61,261 bases of DNA from positions 1 through 61,261 of the forward strand of contig JADNRX010000327.1 in the NCBI GenBank assembly GCA_015501595.1, given 5' to 3'. This DNA comes from Hymenopellis radicata (Eukaryota > Basidiomycota > Agaricomycetes > Agaricales > Physalacriaceae). Made by a program: the position numbers and the translations under genes. Below the pieces are notes generated by a model. The model did not search any database. It worked only from the letters and a program-made list of their open reading frames with translations, and was not told where the DNA came from. Positions 33,365 through 44,344 of this stretch are shown here, one piece after another. Each line of letters opens with the position of its first letter. Position 1 is the stretch's first letter.

Positions 33365-34578
33365 TTAGGTTTTTCTTTTTTTTTGGAATTGGAGCGCCGG
33401 CTTCTTTTTGATTTTAGCAGTCTTTATAGCTAGTGGTGTCTCGTCAATAAGCCATCTCGGCATGGGTGGTGACGCATATTCTTCGTTGTCGGACGGCCTA
33501 TATAACAGAATCAGGAAGCAAACGTTTATTCGAGCTCGTCGGGCGCCTGTAGCCACGGGGTTTAGGCCTAACAGCTTTTCACCGGCCAGCGAAAATGCGA
33601 TCAACACTAAATCGTCGGGAAGGAGTTCTTCGTGGAGGGTTGGTAGCTTCTGGTACTCTGAGAGCGCGAATGGCGCTCGACCGTCGAAGAGTGGTACGAT
33701 TGAGTTAGGAGGGCGTGGCGCTGTGAATTCGATTGGGGCTATGTTTGTTGAATTGCGAGACGTATCACTTACATGGCCCGTGGGTGTGCCCGTCCATTTC
33801 GTTGTATTTTATTTGGAAGTGTTCGTCTAAATATGTGTGTTAGGTTCTGTTTCATTCGCGTGGGCGCTCATTACCGTCTTGGGGGTAGATGGCCGTAGTT
33901 GCTAGGATGCCATCTTTAAAGATTGGGATGGTGGGACTAGAAAATCTCAACAGCTCGCAGATGGTTGCAATCATGCGTGGCATGAAGCGACGTATCGGCT
34001 GAAATGAGACGAAGCGTACCGTTTGCGCGTTCTTCAACAAGGGGTTTTCTGCGCTTGAGTTTTGCGAGGTGCCGCTGACGTTGGGCGTTGGGTACAGTTC
34101 GGAAGCCGTAATTTTTCCTACTGTGGTGAATATGGCGTCGGTACGTGGGTGGCTTTTTGCTGAGACCCGGTATACAGCGTCGTTTTGTTGTTTTGACGCG
34201 AAGTCGTTGGAATTGACGGTGTGGATGTTGGTTAAATTCCATCCGGTGGCATGGGCGGCTATATTCAATGTTCGTCTTTGTGTCGTTGAGAAACACGATG
34301 TATGTGTTATCGGGGGACTCACAGCGCGACGTTAGGGTTATTGGAGCAGGATGATGCGATGTCGCATGCTGGGATGCGCGCTGCTACCTCATTTATGGTC
34401 ACAGCCCTCGATTTTGGCGTTTTAAATTCAGGTCTAATGGAAGATCAGCATGGGCTTAGGGTGGCGAATACGGGAACCGACGAGTGGTTGGTTGCGTTAG
34501 GCATTAATTCATTCATTATGACCGTTCGTGTTGGGGTGGAGGTTAATGGCAGCGTTGTCTGTATTGTATTTCATGATT
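33365..34578 (-). CDS. Family P protein, copy 1 (unknown function)
   Basis: Core exon 34276-33903 carries DAIFTTVGKITASELY, RFVSFQPIRRFMPRMIATIC and FSSPTIPIFKDGILATTAI. Two introns of about 48 and 34 nt join YPQD to DEHFQIKYNEMDG and HGP to SPIEFTAPRPPNSIVPLFDG. The C-terminal exon continues with DDLVLIAFSLAGEKLL and DETPLAI and ends in a basic tail (KIKKKPALQFQKKRK). An upstream exon near 34575-34322 reads VIMNELMPNATNHSSVPVFA but has an in-frame TGA before the next segment, so the 5' end is damaged or mis-read. Copies 2 (36900-34671) and 3 (50880-49946) share the core and the C-terminal motifs. I do not recognise the fold. Confidence 0.5.
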
Positions 34579-34670
34579 GACATCGGTTTTCATAAGCTTG
34601 TTTGTACCAAGGGAGATATTTAATACATTGATCGATGAAGTTCCAAGACAACGTTTATACCGTTGAGAAA

Positions 34671-36900
34671 TTACATGACTCGACCTTTTTTCAGCTCCTG
34701 CTTTACAGCTACCCCGGATGCTTGATCTGCTACGCCGTGCGTGCCAATGACTGACAGCGGTGTTTCATCACGCAAGCTGGCCTCTAGGGGACTGCTGGTC
34801 GGATCGCTGTCGCCGTCGTCAACGTGGGCTACTCGGATGGTGAAGCGAACGCTCAGACCAATGCGCTGCGCTGCGGGTTGGTTCGCGATGGGGGACGCTT
34901 CGAGGTAACCGTTGAAGCTAAACGCGACAAGGACAAAGTCGTCTTCGTCGTACTCGACAAAGCGTCATGGATAGTTTGTGTATGCATTGAGATCGATACC
35001 GTTGACGCCTTCGAAGCATGGGACGTCCTGATCATGTTGTCTTGGGCCTATCGGAGAGTAAGGTTTTGAAAGGTTTGTTTGATGACAGTGACATACAATC
35101 TCCATGTGTTACGCTATTCATTTCCGCTCGGAGTATGTTGGGGCTGCCTTTGCCTGTGTGACAACAAGTGTGAGTATGTTGAACGGTTGATCGGAGGGGG
35201 GGGTGCTCTACCGGTTCTCGGTTTACTAAGAGTCGTGAAGTTAATGCCGTCTCGTTCGATGGCAAATATTGGATTGCGGAATTCAAGCATGGTGGCTGCG
35301 ACAGCAACCATTCGGGGCGTGAATCGGTGAATGGGCTGAATTGATATCTGTCGAAGTCGTTGGTCGTCACTACCGTCATTGAACAGGGCGGAGTGAGTAC
35401 ATCTTCCAATGACGAAGAAAGTGGCGTTGCGGTCATTAAATGTGATTGGGACTCCAGGGGTCGTTCGCACGATTCTGGACGATGTTGAGCCAGACCAGGA
35501 CGCGATTCGAGTGTAGTCGTTCGCATCAGCTGAGAACCAGCTGTCGAGTTCACAACCGCCGCCTTCTGTCGTGATCGCTAGTAGTCGTCTAGGGGGTTTG
35601 CAAAGGTTATTTATCATCTAAGTCGGTGGATTGGCAGCGTACTGGATTTTGGCGACGTTATTCTGAAAAAAGCGATATAGTTCACAGTATGGTAACGTCC
35701 GTCGTCCAACGTTGTACTCATGGCCAATTTCGGGAACTCGGGTGACGGCAGGAAGTTTGGAGGCTCAAAGAGCGGCCTAGAGAGGCGATTAGATTGACGA
35801 TGTGGAGCGTAAATGGGAGGCGAACGTACTTTACCGCGGGTGGGGACGGTGCGTTTGATACCGCGCTTGTCGCTACGGACTTTTTCGGAGTTGGCTGGTC
35901 TTCTACCATGGACGGAGGCTCGGGGACGCTTGGCAAAAGATTGGATTTGTTTGCGGCTACGGTTGTGTTTGAGTCGATGGTGGGAGCTTGAGGTTCATTC
36001 TGAGCCTTTAAATAATTCGTTAAAATCGTCTGAATTTGACTTCAAGGGGTGTGGGGAGAGTTAGCGAAGTTATGGGTCTAATGTTCGACCTCCTACCTTT
36101 CCGTTAGCACAAACGTCCGCTCCTCGCTATGTTCGCTGCCAGAGGCGATATCGCGGCGCCTGTGCTAGATTTGGTCTTGATGGATTCGTTGGTGATGTCC
36201 GGACGCTGGGAGGTAGTGTACGATGGGGCAATTGCGCTTGAAGGAGGAATCGGCAATGTTAGCTTATTAGTGTGAGATGGGGGTATCAGACGCGTACTTT
36301 GTAAGGCGCGGCGGTTGAATTGGTGTGTCTAACGCCATGGCATTAGGAGGATATTTCGGCGGTGGCTCCTGTTCAAGCGGCGGGGGGTGCTCTTTGCCGG
36401 GCTCCCCTTCGGATTCATGGTCGACTTCGATTGATGCATATGTGATATTTGTGTTAGATGAAAATCTGTTGGGGTTGCTAGTCAGTGTCAAAGAGCAAGG
36501 GGACTGTTGAGCATACAAATCATTGGGGTTCGAATCGGTGGCTGGGTTGCTGTTGGTTTGGGGCGAGGTGCCGGAGGCCGGGGTAGCGGCTGTGCAGGGG
36601 TTTGGCACGTTTTTTTGTTGTTGTTGAGAGCGAGAATGACTCACACTCGGCGTCGTTAACGTTCTTGCTACAAGTAAGGATTAGTTCTAGTGTAAGGGTG
36701 CGGATGTGGGACAGTACGTGCCTCATTTTTTTTTTTTTTGGCTTCTTCAGCGGTTTTCGGTGAGGACGGTCGTTTTGGAGGCATGTTGAATGAGGCAGAT
36801 CAGTTTTGAATGTGGGCGTTGATTTATATGTCGGTTTCATAGTTTCCGTTGTCTTTGGAGCTTTACTAACGATTGTATTGCGCATTCAGGTCTAGATGCG
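34671..36900 (-). CDS. Family P protein, copy 2 (unknown function)
   Basis: The long N-terminal part (about 36900-35830) is Pro/Ser/Asn/Gln-rich (e.g. SRSQQQQKNVPNPCTAATPA, LPSVPEPPSMVEDQPTPKKS). A 56-nt intron then joins PPAVK to PLFEPPNFLPSPEFPKLA, and a further intron joins YIAFFRIT to RLLAITTEGGGCELDSWFS. The core follows: NATFFVIGRCTHSALF, RQISIQPIHRFTPRMVAVA, FRNPIFAIERDGINFTTL. After another intron come DVPCFEGVNGIDLNAYTN, DDFVLVAFSFNGYLEAS and DETPLSVIG, ending at TAA 34671. One in-frame TGA lies in the C-terminal exon between NYP and RFVEYDED (near 34959), so the copy may be a recent pseudogene or contain an error. The exon limits of the N-terminus are approximate. Confidence 0.5.
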
Positions 36901-39706
36901 TCTGTTTCGCGGATGTTTGGAGAATGTCAGACGATGGTTCGTCCAATGTTCCGTTGCTGTTTGTCAGGCTCCCATCATGCGTCCAGAAATCGCCTATGTG
37001 GTATTGTTTTCCTTGTTGACTGTAGTGGCCGGTACGAGGGAAGAATTTAACGTTGGATTCTGGTATGATTTGCTGTGTCATTTTGTTAGCGTAGTCTGAA
37101 TGATTTGTAGGGGGGAGCTCATGAATCAACGAATCCTTCCGTATTTGAACTTATACGAGCTCAAAAAGTTCACCTCTTGTAACCGTTTGGTTCAAGGGGT
37201 GTGCGACTCATATCTTGAAGATCACGATCCATTTATCACCATGATATCGCCTTTCATGGACGTGGTGGATGCGGAGGTGTTTCGCGAGTTGCTACGGGAC
37301 ACAGGAGCGGTCGTGTCGGGAGCGTCTGCATTGGCATACTTTGATCTTCATCCCCTTCGAAGCGCTGAACTTGACATTTACGCCACCTTTGACATGGTCA
37401 TCGCTCTTGGCGTCTTCTTCCTAGCGAGGGGCTACGTCTTTGTTCCCCATGGTTCACAGCACTTCGAGTTCGGAGCGCTTGCTGCTTTTCGATCCCCTGA
37501 GGACTATCTGGGAAAGGGCCGTCGCGGTTCCTTGGCTTCGGCCGTTGTCGATGTCTTCAGACTATTCAGTTCGAACTCGGGACAGTCAGTACGCATTTCT
37601 GCGTTCCGATTTAGTTTCATGCACGTCGTCTTGGAGCTTCATTCCAGTGAGTTCCTAGCTTAATATCACTGTTGGTTTCTAATTTGACGCATGGCATGAA
37701 AGCGATTGCTATGTGTTTTGTTGATGCTTTCCGAGCGGTCTGCATATATCCCCGTCTGTCCTTCTTACATCACGTCAATATTCCATCTGCATCAGGAAAC
37801 GGTCTGTAAGCTCAAGTCATCTTAAGACATGGGTTACTGGTCACTCAGACCAGAGGCTCTCTGGTCAACCTCAGTTCTCTTGAATCATCCTGGGATGTAT
37901 GAACAGGCGTGTTCAATCCTCAGGTAACTTTGGTCGCCTTCAGCTTACTCAAGATGGGTATTGTGCTGAACTATTTCTCAAGTCAGCTTCATCAGCATGG
38001 AGGCATGCTACTAGCGTGATGGATTCCTTAAGTCACGTAGGGTTTTCAGGTCTGGACCTGACCGAAAAATTGAAGCACTTTTGACCAGTTATGGTTAACG
38101 GTTAAGGTGTCACTGAGCGAGAATTACTGGAGAATTTCCCTTGACCGTGCGTGACTGACCCGACTATGTAGATACAGAGACGAGAGCGGTGCGATGTGTT
38201 GCATTTTCGGTGAGACAACACGCCGCACAAATGTGCAGTGGTTATATCCCACACGAAACGAACCATCCCACTGTTGTTGTCGTAGCGCTGTTGTTGTCGT
38301 GACGCGTTGATTACGGTGTGGCAGCAGCGTTGTGGTTGAGTCAAGGTTGTGGAACGTTGCTTTGCGCAGTTTGGTATCTGCGCCGTCATCCTCGTTAGGC
38401 CACGGATGTCGTGGTGGCGACGGGGCAACGCGTCCGTCGTTGTAATAGGTTTGCCGTCGTCATCAGCATGAGGGAGGTATCATGATGGGTGAGAGGTTGT
38501 TGTGGTGGTGCCGTTGCTGTAGGCGTCGTCAGTCATTGTCATGTAGAAAGCAAGCAAAAAAACGCACCTTGGGGATGCCGCCAGTGCAGCGTCAGATCCT
38601 CAAGTCGTCTGACTGGCCCGTCGGCATATTCAACTCGTCGTCGTCAATCTGCGGCCTTATCGCCAGGGCTTACGCGTCCAGTGGGCTCGTTTCTCGGTTG
38701 CCGTTGTCCTGAGGACGTCATCGTTGCTGCGCCTTCGCCATGGTTGCTGTGCCGAGTAAGTCTAGTAAAGTTCGGCAAAAAAAATGCTCACCTTCACGAT
38801 GCCGGCTGTCAGCAGACAGCACGGCGTCAAGTCGTCCAGTACACAAGCCTATTTGCAAGCCTCGTTTGAGGGCTTACGCGTCCGGCAGAGACGCTTCGAG
38901 CTCGCCCATTGATAACACGGTGCCGCCGTGGTGGTGAGATCGTTGTTATGGAGTCGTGCCTCTGTTGTCGTCGTGCCACTGCCGCTGATATGTCGGTCGC
39001 TAGAGTCGAATGTCAGTACAAGTAAAACAGAAAGCAAAGCACGCACCTAGTGGTCTTGGGCTTATGCGGCGGGCAATTGTTGGTTTGTTTTCGTCCTTCT
39101 CATCATCCAGAGGGCAGAGGAAAGCGCACAGGCGGTGCAGGGAGCATTTCAGGGTATGAGGCGTCGAGATGGGGAACATGGTGGTGGTTAGAAGGAGAGT
39201 AGACGACTTCGATCGCTGTCCGGATGGTTCGGATCGGTCATCCGATCACGAACGGAACGAGCTCGACGACGCTCGGGACGGCGACGACGGGCTCGGAGCG
39301 GTAATTTGAGCATCGGAATATCATGCAGTATAGCTATATTATGTGCTGCAATAATTTTTTTATAAATAATACTGCACGCAAACACGGGATTAAGCTTACA
39401 TAGATAGTATACCATCACAGTCTCCAGCCTCCAGCACCGCGACGGAGGCGAATTAAGACTTCGCATATGGCGGAACGGGTTCCCAACGTAGTTTAGAGTA
39501 TTTTATTTTTTGGCTGTTTTTTTGGCTGACAAGAAGATAATACACTTACTTGTCAACCTTTCATTCAGTTTAGTACACTGCACGTTAAGTCAGTCGACAA
39601 AACATTTCCGTCAGACGTTCAATAAGCTTACTCAATCCTATCTCTTGCATTTTTAGCCTGCCATATCCTATCGTTCAACGTTGTACCGGATACCAGGCCC
39701 GACGAT

Positions 39707-39732
39707 CCGAACAGTGATCAAGCACTGTTCGG
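39707..39732. repeat. Perfect hairpin conserved in elements A and B
   Basis: CCGAACAGTG, six-base loop ATCAAG, then CACTGTTCGG: a 10-bp perfect inverted repeat. The same 26 bases occur at 46399-46424 in element B, in surroundings that have otherwise diverged. In both elements a second palindrome (CCTGTCAAGACAGG) follows about 135 bp downstream. Confidence 0.85.
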
Positions 39733-39843
39733 GGTCGTCATCCTTACTCTGTTACCACCACCATCTGTTGTCTCATCATCGCCGTCCTCCCTCATATCTC
39801 CGTCTCTTGTCTCTTCTCTTGTCTGCTGGCTCGTCAGTCAGCC

Positions 39844-39867
39844 GCGTAAGCCCTGTCAAGACAGGCA
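39844..39867. repeat. Second conserved palindrome of element A
   Basis: The block GTAAGCCCTGTCAAGACAGG, containing the palindrome CCTGTC-AA-GACAGG, is repeated at about 46532-46551 in element B. The inverted word AGGGCTTAC occurs near 38668 and 38870 in A and near 45464 and 45785 in B, so the elements have an internal inverted organisation. Confidence 0.7.
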
Positions 39868-40716
39868 GCACAATGTTTACCGGAGTCGACTTAGGTAGTC
39901 GACTCCTCTCACGTCAACGACGACACGACGACGACTCATACCCGAACGAGAAGATGACGACTCGCCCTATTAGCACACTACAGCTTTCACCTCTCACAAC
40001 GACGAGGCTCTCCTCTGGCTCTCCTCCGAGAACGATGTCCCTGCCATGGCTCCTAATTATGGTGAGGGTCTGCCACCACGACCCCACGACGACGACGGCT
40101 TGTGCAACCTATGCCACAAGCAGGATGCGTCCTCGACTTAAGAGCTGGCATCGAGCGACGGACTCTACAAGAGACTTGGACGTTGCTCTGCCTGCAGGCA
40201 GTCTCACGCGGTGTGTTGTATTTTCACTTCAATAGCGCATCTAATTTTTTTTTTTTGCGTTAGACGCTACCAATACGGGGGGCCACGTCAGCGGTACGTG
40301 TAAGTTGATATTTCGTTTTCCGATCACTTACCATCCGTTGCCAGTACCACCACCATCTCTCCTGTTTCTTTCCCGCTCGCCCAAATTCCCAGCTGAAGGT
40401 CGATGCTCGCAAGTATGACCGACGATGCATGCAAGTACGGACGACGCCCCCACATAATGGACGACGACGACGACGCCAGCAGCACGGGCGTTGCTCTGAA
40501 ATGCGGACGACGCCGACGAGTCTGGACCGCTTTCAATGGCTCCCGACGCAGGACGATGCCGCTATGAGCTGCGGACCCAATTCCACTGTTCCGCAACCGT
40601 ACGAGATCGTTGTAGCCTGCTGAGCCCCCTTCGCGTCGCCTGACATTACCCGGTGATACTCGGGCGGATCTTGGTGCTTAAAGCGAGGAGCTACAACCCG
40701 GACCTACAATACTACT

Positions 40717-41520
40717 ATGTCCTGGGCCAGAGCGCCAATTGCGCGTCTTTCGCGGCGCGAAGTCGTTGTCGGCATACGCAGGGAGGACCCAACGCGGATC
40801 TGGGAGCGGCGATGCCCACTGACGCCCGACGCCGTGCATCAACTCGTTTCCAAGGACGGCACCTAAGTCCAGTCGAGCACTGTGACAGGCGCATATTCCC
40901 TGACAGCGAGCTCATAAAGGTACGTGACACAGAGACGTCGTATACGCCCCATTGACGCGGATATAGGCCGGGGCCAACATCGTCTCCAGTCTGAAAGAAG
41001 CGCATATACACCTGGGCGTGAAAGAGCCACCCCTCGACGAGCTCATTTCAGCACCACACGGCGATGTCCAGCGCACCCAGTCATACAACATGCCCCTCCT
41101 GTTCTCATTCCTTGGTCCACGCTCTCGTCCTCCACGGCTATTGGACTTTGAGTTACTCACCGACGACCGCGGCAGGCGCACAGTCGGCTTCGGCTGGTTC
41201 GCAGGTTTCGCAGGCGTGTTCGAGTCGCTCGTGTCCACGGCACAATCGCACTTGCATCGCGGCATCGCGTCTCCGTTCCTATATACACCCCCACCACATA
41301 GCTTGCCCTCCCTGGATCATCTGCGCGCAGCTTTACGCGGCATTGGTACTCGCATAGCCGCAGAGGGAACGCCCAAGGTGCTAGGTCCATTCGTAATTGG
41401 ACTGACCGGTACTGGAAACGTCGCCAGCGGATGCCTTGACGCACTTTCGGAACTACCTATTCAATCTATCGCACCCAACGATTTACCGTCATTCTTTGCC
41501 AACCCAGACACGGATCTTCT
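40717..41520 (+). pseudogene. Captured saccharopine dehydrogenase / LKR-type gene fragment
   Basis: This starts with its own ATG at 40717 (MSWARAPIARLSRREVVVGI) and continues REDPTRIWERRCPLTPDAVH, the N-terminus of AlaDH/PNT-fold lysine-ketoglutarate reductases. A frame slip near 40865 leads to CDRRIFPDSELIK. An intact 47-nt intron (40920-40966, GTACGTG...ATAG) is followed by AGANIVSSLKEAHIHLGVKE, PPLDEL, LLDFELLTDDRGRRTVGFGW, FAGVFESL, LRGIGTRIAAEGTPKVLGPF, TGTGNVASGCLDALSELP and NPDTDL, after which similarity stops. The frame slip and missing blocks mean it is not functional. Because the intron is kept, it was copied as DNA, not from mRNA. It lies wholly inside element A. Confidence 0.8.
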
Positions 41521-42740
41521 CCAGAGCAAGGACAATGCTTATGGACGAGGACTAATTCACGCGGACGAGGACGCTAGGGATGCGGACGTGGACACTCATG
41601 CACGCGGACACGAGGATGGCGGCGCTCATCCATGAGGACTACCACAAGGCCACATTCATTGACCAGGACGGTACCCATATTTGAGGACGTAGTCAAGAAC
41701 CGGTGCCTGCATATCATGTAGCTTTTCCTCTGTTGTGTACATAAATGCTGGCCGATATCATGTAGTATTGCTGACTATAGTACTGCACTGTATTTTTTAT
41801 AAGTAAATGAAATGCTTTTATATCTCTCTTGGTGGATCTTGATGTCATTGTTCCTTGTTTTGCTAGATCTTCGTGTACTTTGGACAACATAAGGAGAGTC
41901 AGAGTCATTTATGGCTTACTCAAGTGAACTTCGTGATGGAGCAAGTACACCTGAGGTCAGCATGAGTTCACTTCCGGGTGACTTGAGTTAACTTGAGAGG
42001 ATTGGTCCCGCCGAACCTTCTCCAAAGTTTACTTGATTGACTTTCTAGCTTAGTATCCTCAAGTTGGCTATGGGACCTCTGGTTGACTGCAGCAGTCTTA
42101 GAGCCCATAACCTTTTTCCTGATGTGGTAATATTACCGAGGACGCAATTCACGCCCGGGTCTTGTTTGCCATCGGAGATTGGCCTTTATTGGATAGGGAG
42201 CTCGCTACGCTTGGAGCAGACGCGCATTTGGGACAAATTCGTGTTGTCGGCGACAGGTGTTGTTGGATTCATAGACACGCCGGTGTTGGAGAAGAAGAAA
42301 CGGTGGCTCTTTTGCCGCATAGTTGGTCGATGCTGGCGGCCACGGTTGATGGCTCGTTTAGCATGCAGTTCGACATTGTTCGCAAGGATGTGATGGACGT
42401 TTCATATTGTATGGAAGGGGGTTTGTCGACGTGGATTCGCTGTGCGCCAACCGAAATGTGTGTTTATGTTCTTTCCTTTTTTATTTTACTTTTTTAATGT
42501 TTGTTCAATGAACCTGTGTCTCTTAGGACGAATGCTAAATGTCGTGCGCTAGCGAACTTCGTCTCGAGCACTAACGTCAATCGGGTGCTGTTTGACGAGT
42601 TCGCTCATTTCGCCAGTAGGCACAGCCACACTAGGTTTTGGCGTCTTGGCGGTGATGGTTTGTGCACTGTTTTACGCGATCGGTTGGTTCAGGCAGATAT
42701 GCTCGACATGGCGTCTGTAGTGTTACGACCGTGTTGTTGA

Positions 42741-43082
42741 TTTTGAATTTATGATCCGTGATCAATCGGTGTGAATGTTCTCAATGTCTTGCTCAATTAT
42801 ACGTTGCAAACGCGACTGTTGGGGGAGGGGGTCAAGATGGCTAGGACACCCAGTGTTTGGTGGTGTCAATGCGTGTGTGTGTGTCAGCTGAAGGATTGGT
42901 CCTTCTAAATTCCCAAGGCTTGACCGTTCTAACTTTTGTCTCAAAGGTGTTTGGCTTACGCCGAGTTTAGAGAAGGTGAGAGCTCGTTCGCTTTCATGGG
43001 ACCGCGATAATAATACAGGACGCTTAAGCTACAGATTACGATATAAGTACATGTGCGTATTCTTTCTTTCGTTATTCCGTTT
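42741..43082. other. Convergent spacer between two family N genes
   Basis: The spacer is 342 bp between the stop codons of the plus-strand and minus-strand paralogues. No gene seen. Confidence 0.5.
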
Positions 43083-44344
43083 TCACGCGGGCGCGCCTAA
43101 TAATCCCAAGCGTTCCAGACCCACGCTCATGAGCCTAACCTTGACCCAGTGGCATACGCGCGTATTGCTTGACTGACGGCAGTATCTGTTATGTTTGTGC
43201 GCGCGAACCTTTGCGATCAGTTGACGAAGGGTGATGACATTCAGATCGTGGCGCAAAACAAATTGTGCCAACATTTCCAGCTGTGATGTCGTCCTGAGCA
43301 ATATGTCAGGAAAGGTAAATGATTAGGGTGGGATACCGACATGTTTGGTCCGAGGAATCGGATCCACGACGCCAAGGGATAGTCGCAACAATACTCGATA
43401 TCGAGGCCGGGGCGACGTAAGATTGTATATCTCATGGCGAACGCGGGCGCGTTGGTTAGGCTCCTGGCGCACCAACTGTGTCGGTTGACATCGGCAACGT
43501 CAGTGCGATCTTTACCGTTGTGTCGGTGTACCCAACAGTGCCGGTCGCCCACCATACGAACGGTGCCTAGATAAAGACCGGAAAAGAAGAGGGAGGCACG
43601 GTTGTCGAGTAAGGGCCATCCTCGGCGAGCATACTTCCTGTGTGCATCTATTTCCCTAGGTCCGTTTGCCTCTGCTCGAGCGTTGACGTGTAGAATGAAG
43701 GCTTGGAAGGGATACAGACTGATGGCATGCGTGGCGGTAACGAAGTTCATTACCAATGCTATCGTTAATAGTGTCAGCGTATCATGAAGCGATGGTAAAA
43801 CAATGGGCCGCTCACTAGAGTGAAAGGATAGAATGGTGTGCATGAAGCTAAGGCGCGAAGCGATTACCTGCACCTTCTTCCCGGCGTGATTCAGAAAGGT
43901 AAAGACATCTACGATAGTGGAGGATACATATACAAGCGAGTCATCGCCGGGATAGTCGTCTGTTGAGCCAAAGCATGCCAGAGCGGGGAAAGGGAAGTGT
44001 TGTCGTAAATGGGGCACGAAGCGATATCCCATGGCGATGAAAAATGATCCGACGAGGTAGACCGATTCGAACTTCGTGTAGATGTCGAGATCGGCGCCCA
44101 CGAAGCTGCCGATGTTGAAGAATGCTAATGCGGACGATCCGGATACGACAGCATTGGTGTCGGCCAGCAGCTGATGAAAGGCGGGTGCGGACGTTAGCGT
44201 CATGAATGGTGCGATCATAACGTTGAATGGGTTACTGAATCGTTGTCCTAGATACTGTTCGCATACGTGTTCAACCATTTTGTTGCAAAGCGTAAACTTC
44301 TTGATTTCGTACAGGTTTAGACGGGGAAGTATGTGTTGGTTCAT
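43083..44344 (-). CDS. Family N (nucleotidyltransferase-like) protein, intact copy
   Basis: The exons are 44344-43816, 43758-43341 and 43293-43083 (introns 57 and 47 nt), at least 386 residues. Conserved blocks: MNQHILPRLNLYEIKKFTLC, VVSGSSALAFFN, GADLDIYTKFE, GYRFVPHLRQHFPF, TIVDVFTFLNHAGKKVQVIA, SLYPFQAFILHVNARAEANG, RRGWPLLDNR, RMVGDRHCWVHRH, IEYCCDYPLASWIR, then QLEMLAQFVLRHDLNVITL. The S-G-S...D-L-D-I core is like the nucleotidyltransferase signature; activity is not shown. An upstream exon ending TSRALW is joined by an intron (about 44354-44394) to GDVMNQH. Element B is inserted just beyond that exon, so the true start may have been separated. The opposite-strand paralogue at 37100-42740 is arranged tail to tail. 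Confidence 0.7.

Larger units (their letters stand above)
37783..42128. mobile_element. TIR element A, 4.35 kb, non-autonomous, carries a captured gene
   Basis: Left end CCATCTGCATCAGGAAACGG and right end (complement ACCACATCAGGAAAAAGG) form short inverted termini. The element is flanked by a 6-bp direct duplication AATATT (37777-37782 and 42129-42134). Removing element and one AATATT restores the family N reading frame (VNI/TED), which confirms the boundaries. Both subterminal regions are strewn with CTCAAG/CTTGAG motifs. The interior holds a captured LKR-type gene fragment, two hairpins shared with element B, and CGACGACGA-rich stretches. No transposase is recognisable, so mobility would depend on another element. 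The superfamily is uncertain: subterminal motif arrays recall CACTA or hAT, but a 6-bp duplication fits neither well. Confidence 0.85.
37100..42740 (+). pseudogene. Family N (nucleotidyltransferase-like) gene, interrupted by element A
   Basis: N-terminal exons: 37125-37646 (MNQRILPYLNLYELKKFTSC, VVSGASALAYFD, SAELDIYATFD, GYVFVPHGSQHFEF) and 37703-37782 (CFVDAFRAVCIYPRLSFLHH). The frame then enters the 4.3-kb element A. It resumes precisely at 42135 (TEDAIHARVLFAIGDWPLLD, GDRCCWIHRHAGVGEEE, GGLSTWIRCAP). After an intron (42458-42526) it ends with exon 42527-42740. The paralogue at 44344-43083 reads straight through the same region, proving the split. SG-[AS]-SALA ... [DE]LDIY fits the polymerase-beta-type nucleotidyltransferase signature G-S-x(n)-[DE]-x-D, though only by motif. 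An upstream exon ending in a Trp codon (near 37050) is shared in layout with the paralogue. Confidence 0.75.

Noticed and set aside
36520..36560. GGGGTTCGAATCGG considered as a tRNA T-arm
   Set aside because: No acceptor, D-arm or anticodon arm can be folded upstream at the required distances. The sequence belongs to an exon of family P copy 2.
41018..41635. 205-codon frame taken as an active enzyme gene
   Set aside because: It is only the middle of an LKR-type gene inside element A. The upstream exon is frame-shifted and the rest of the enzyme is missing.
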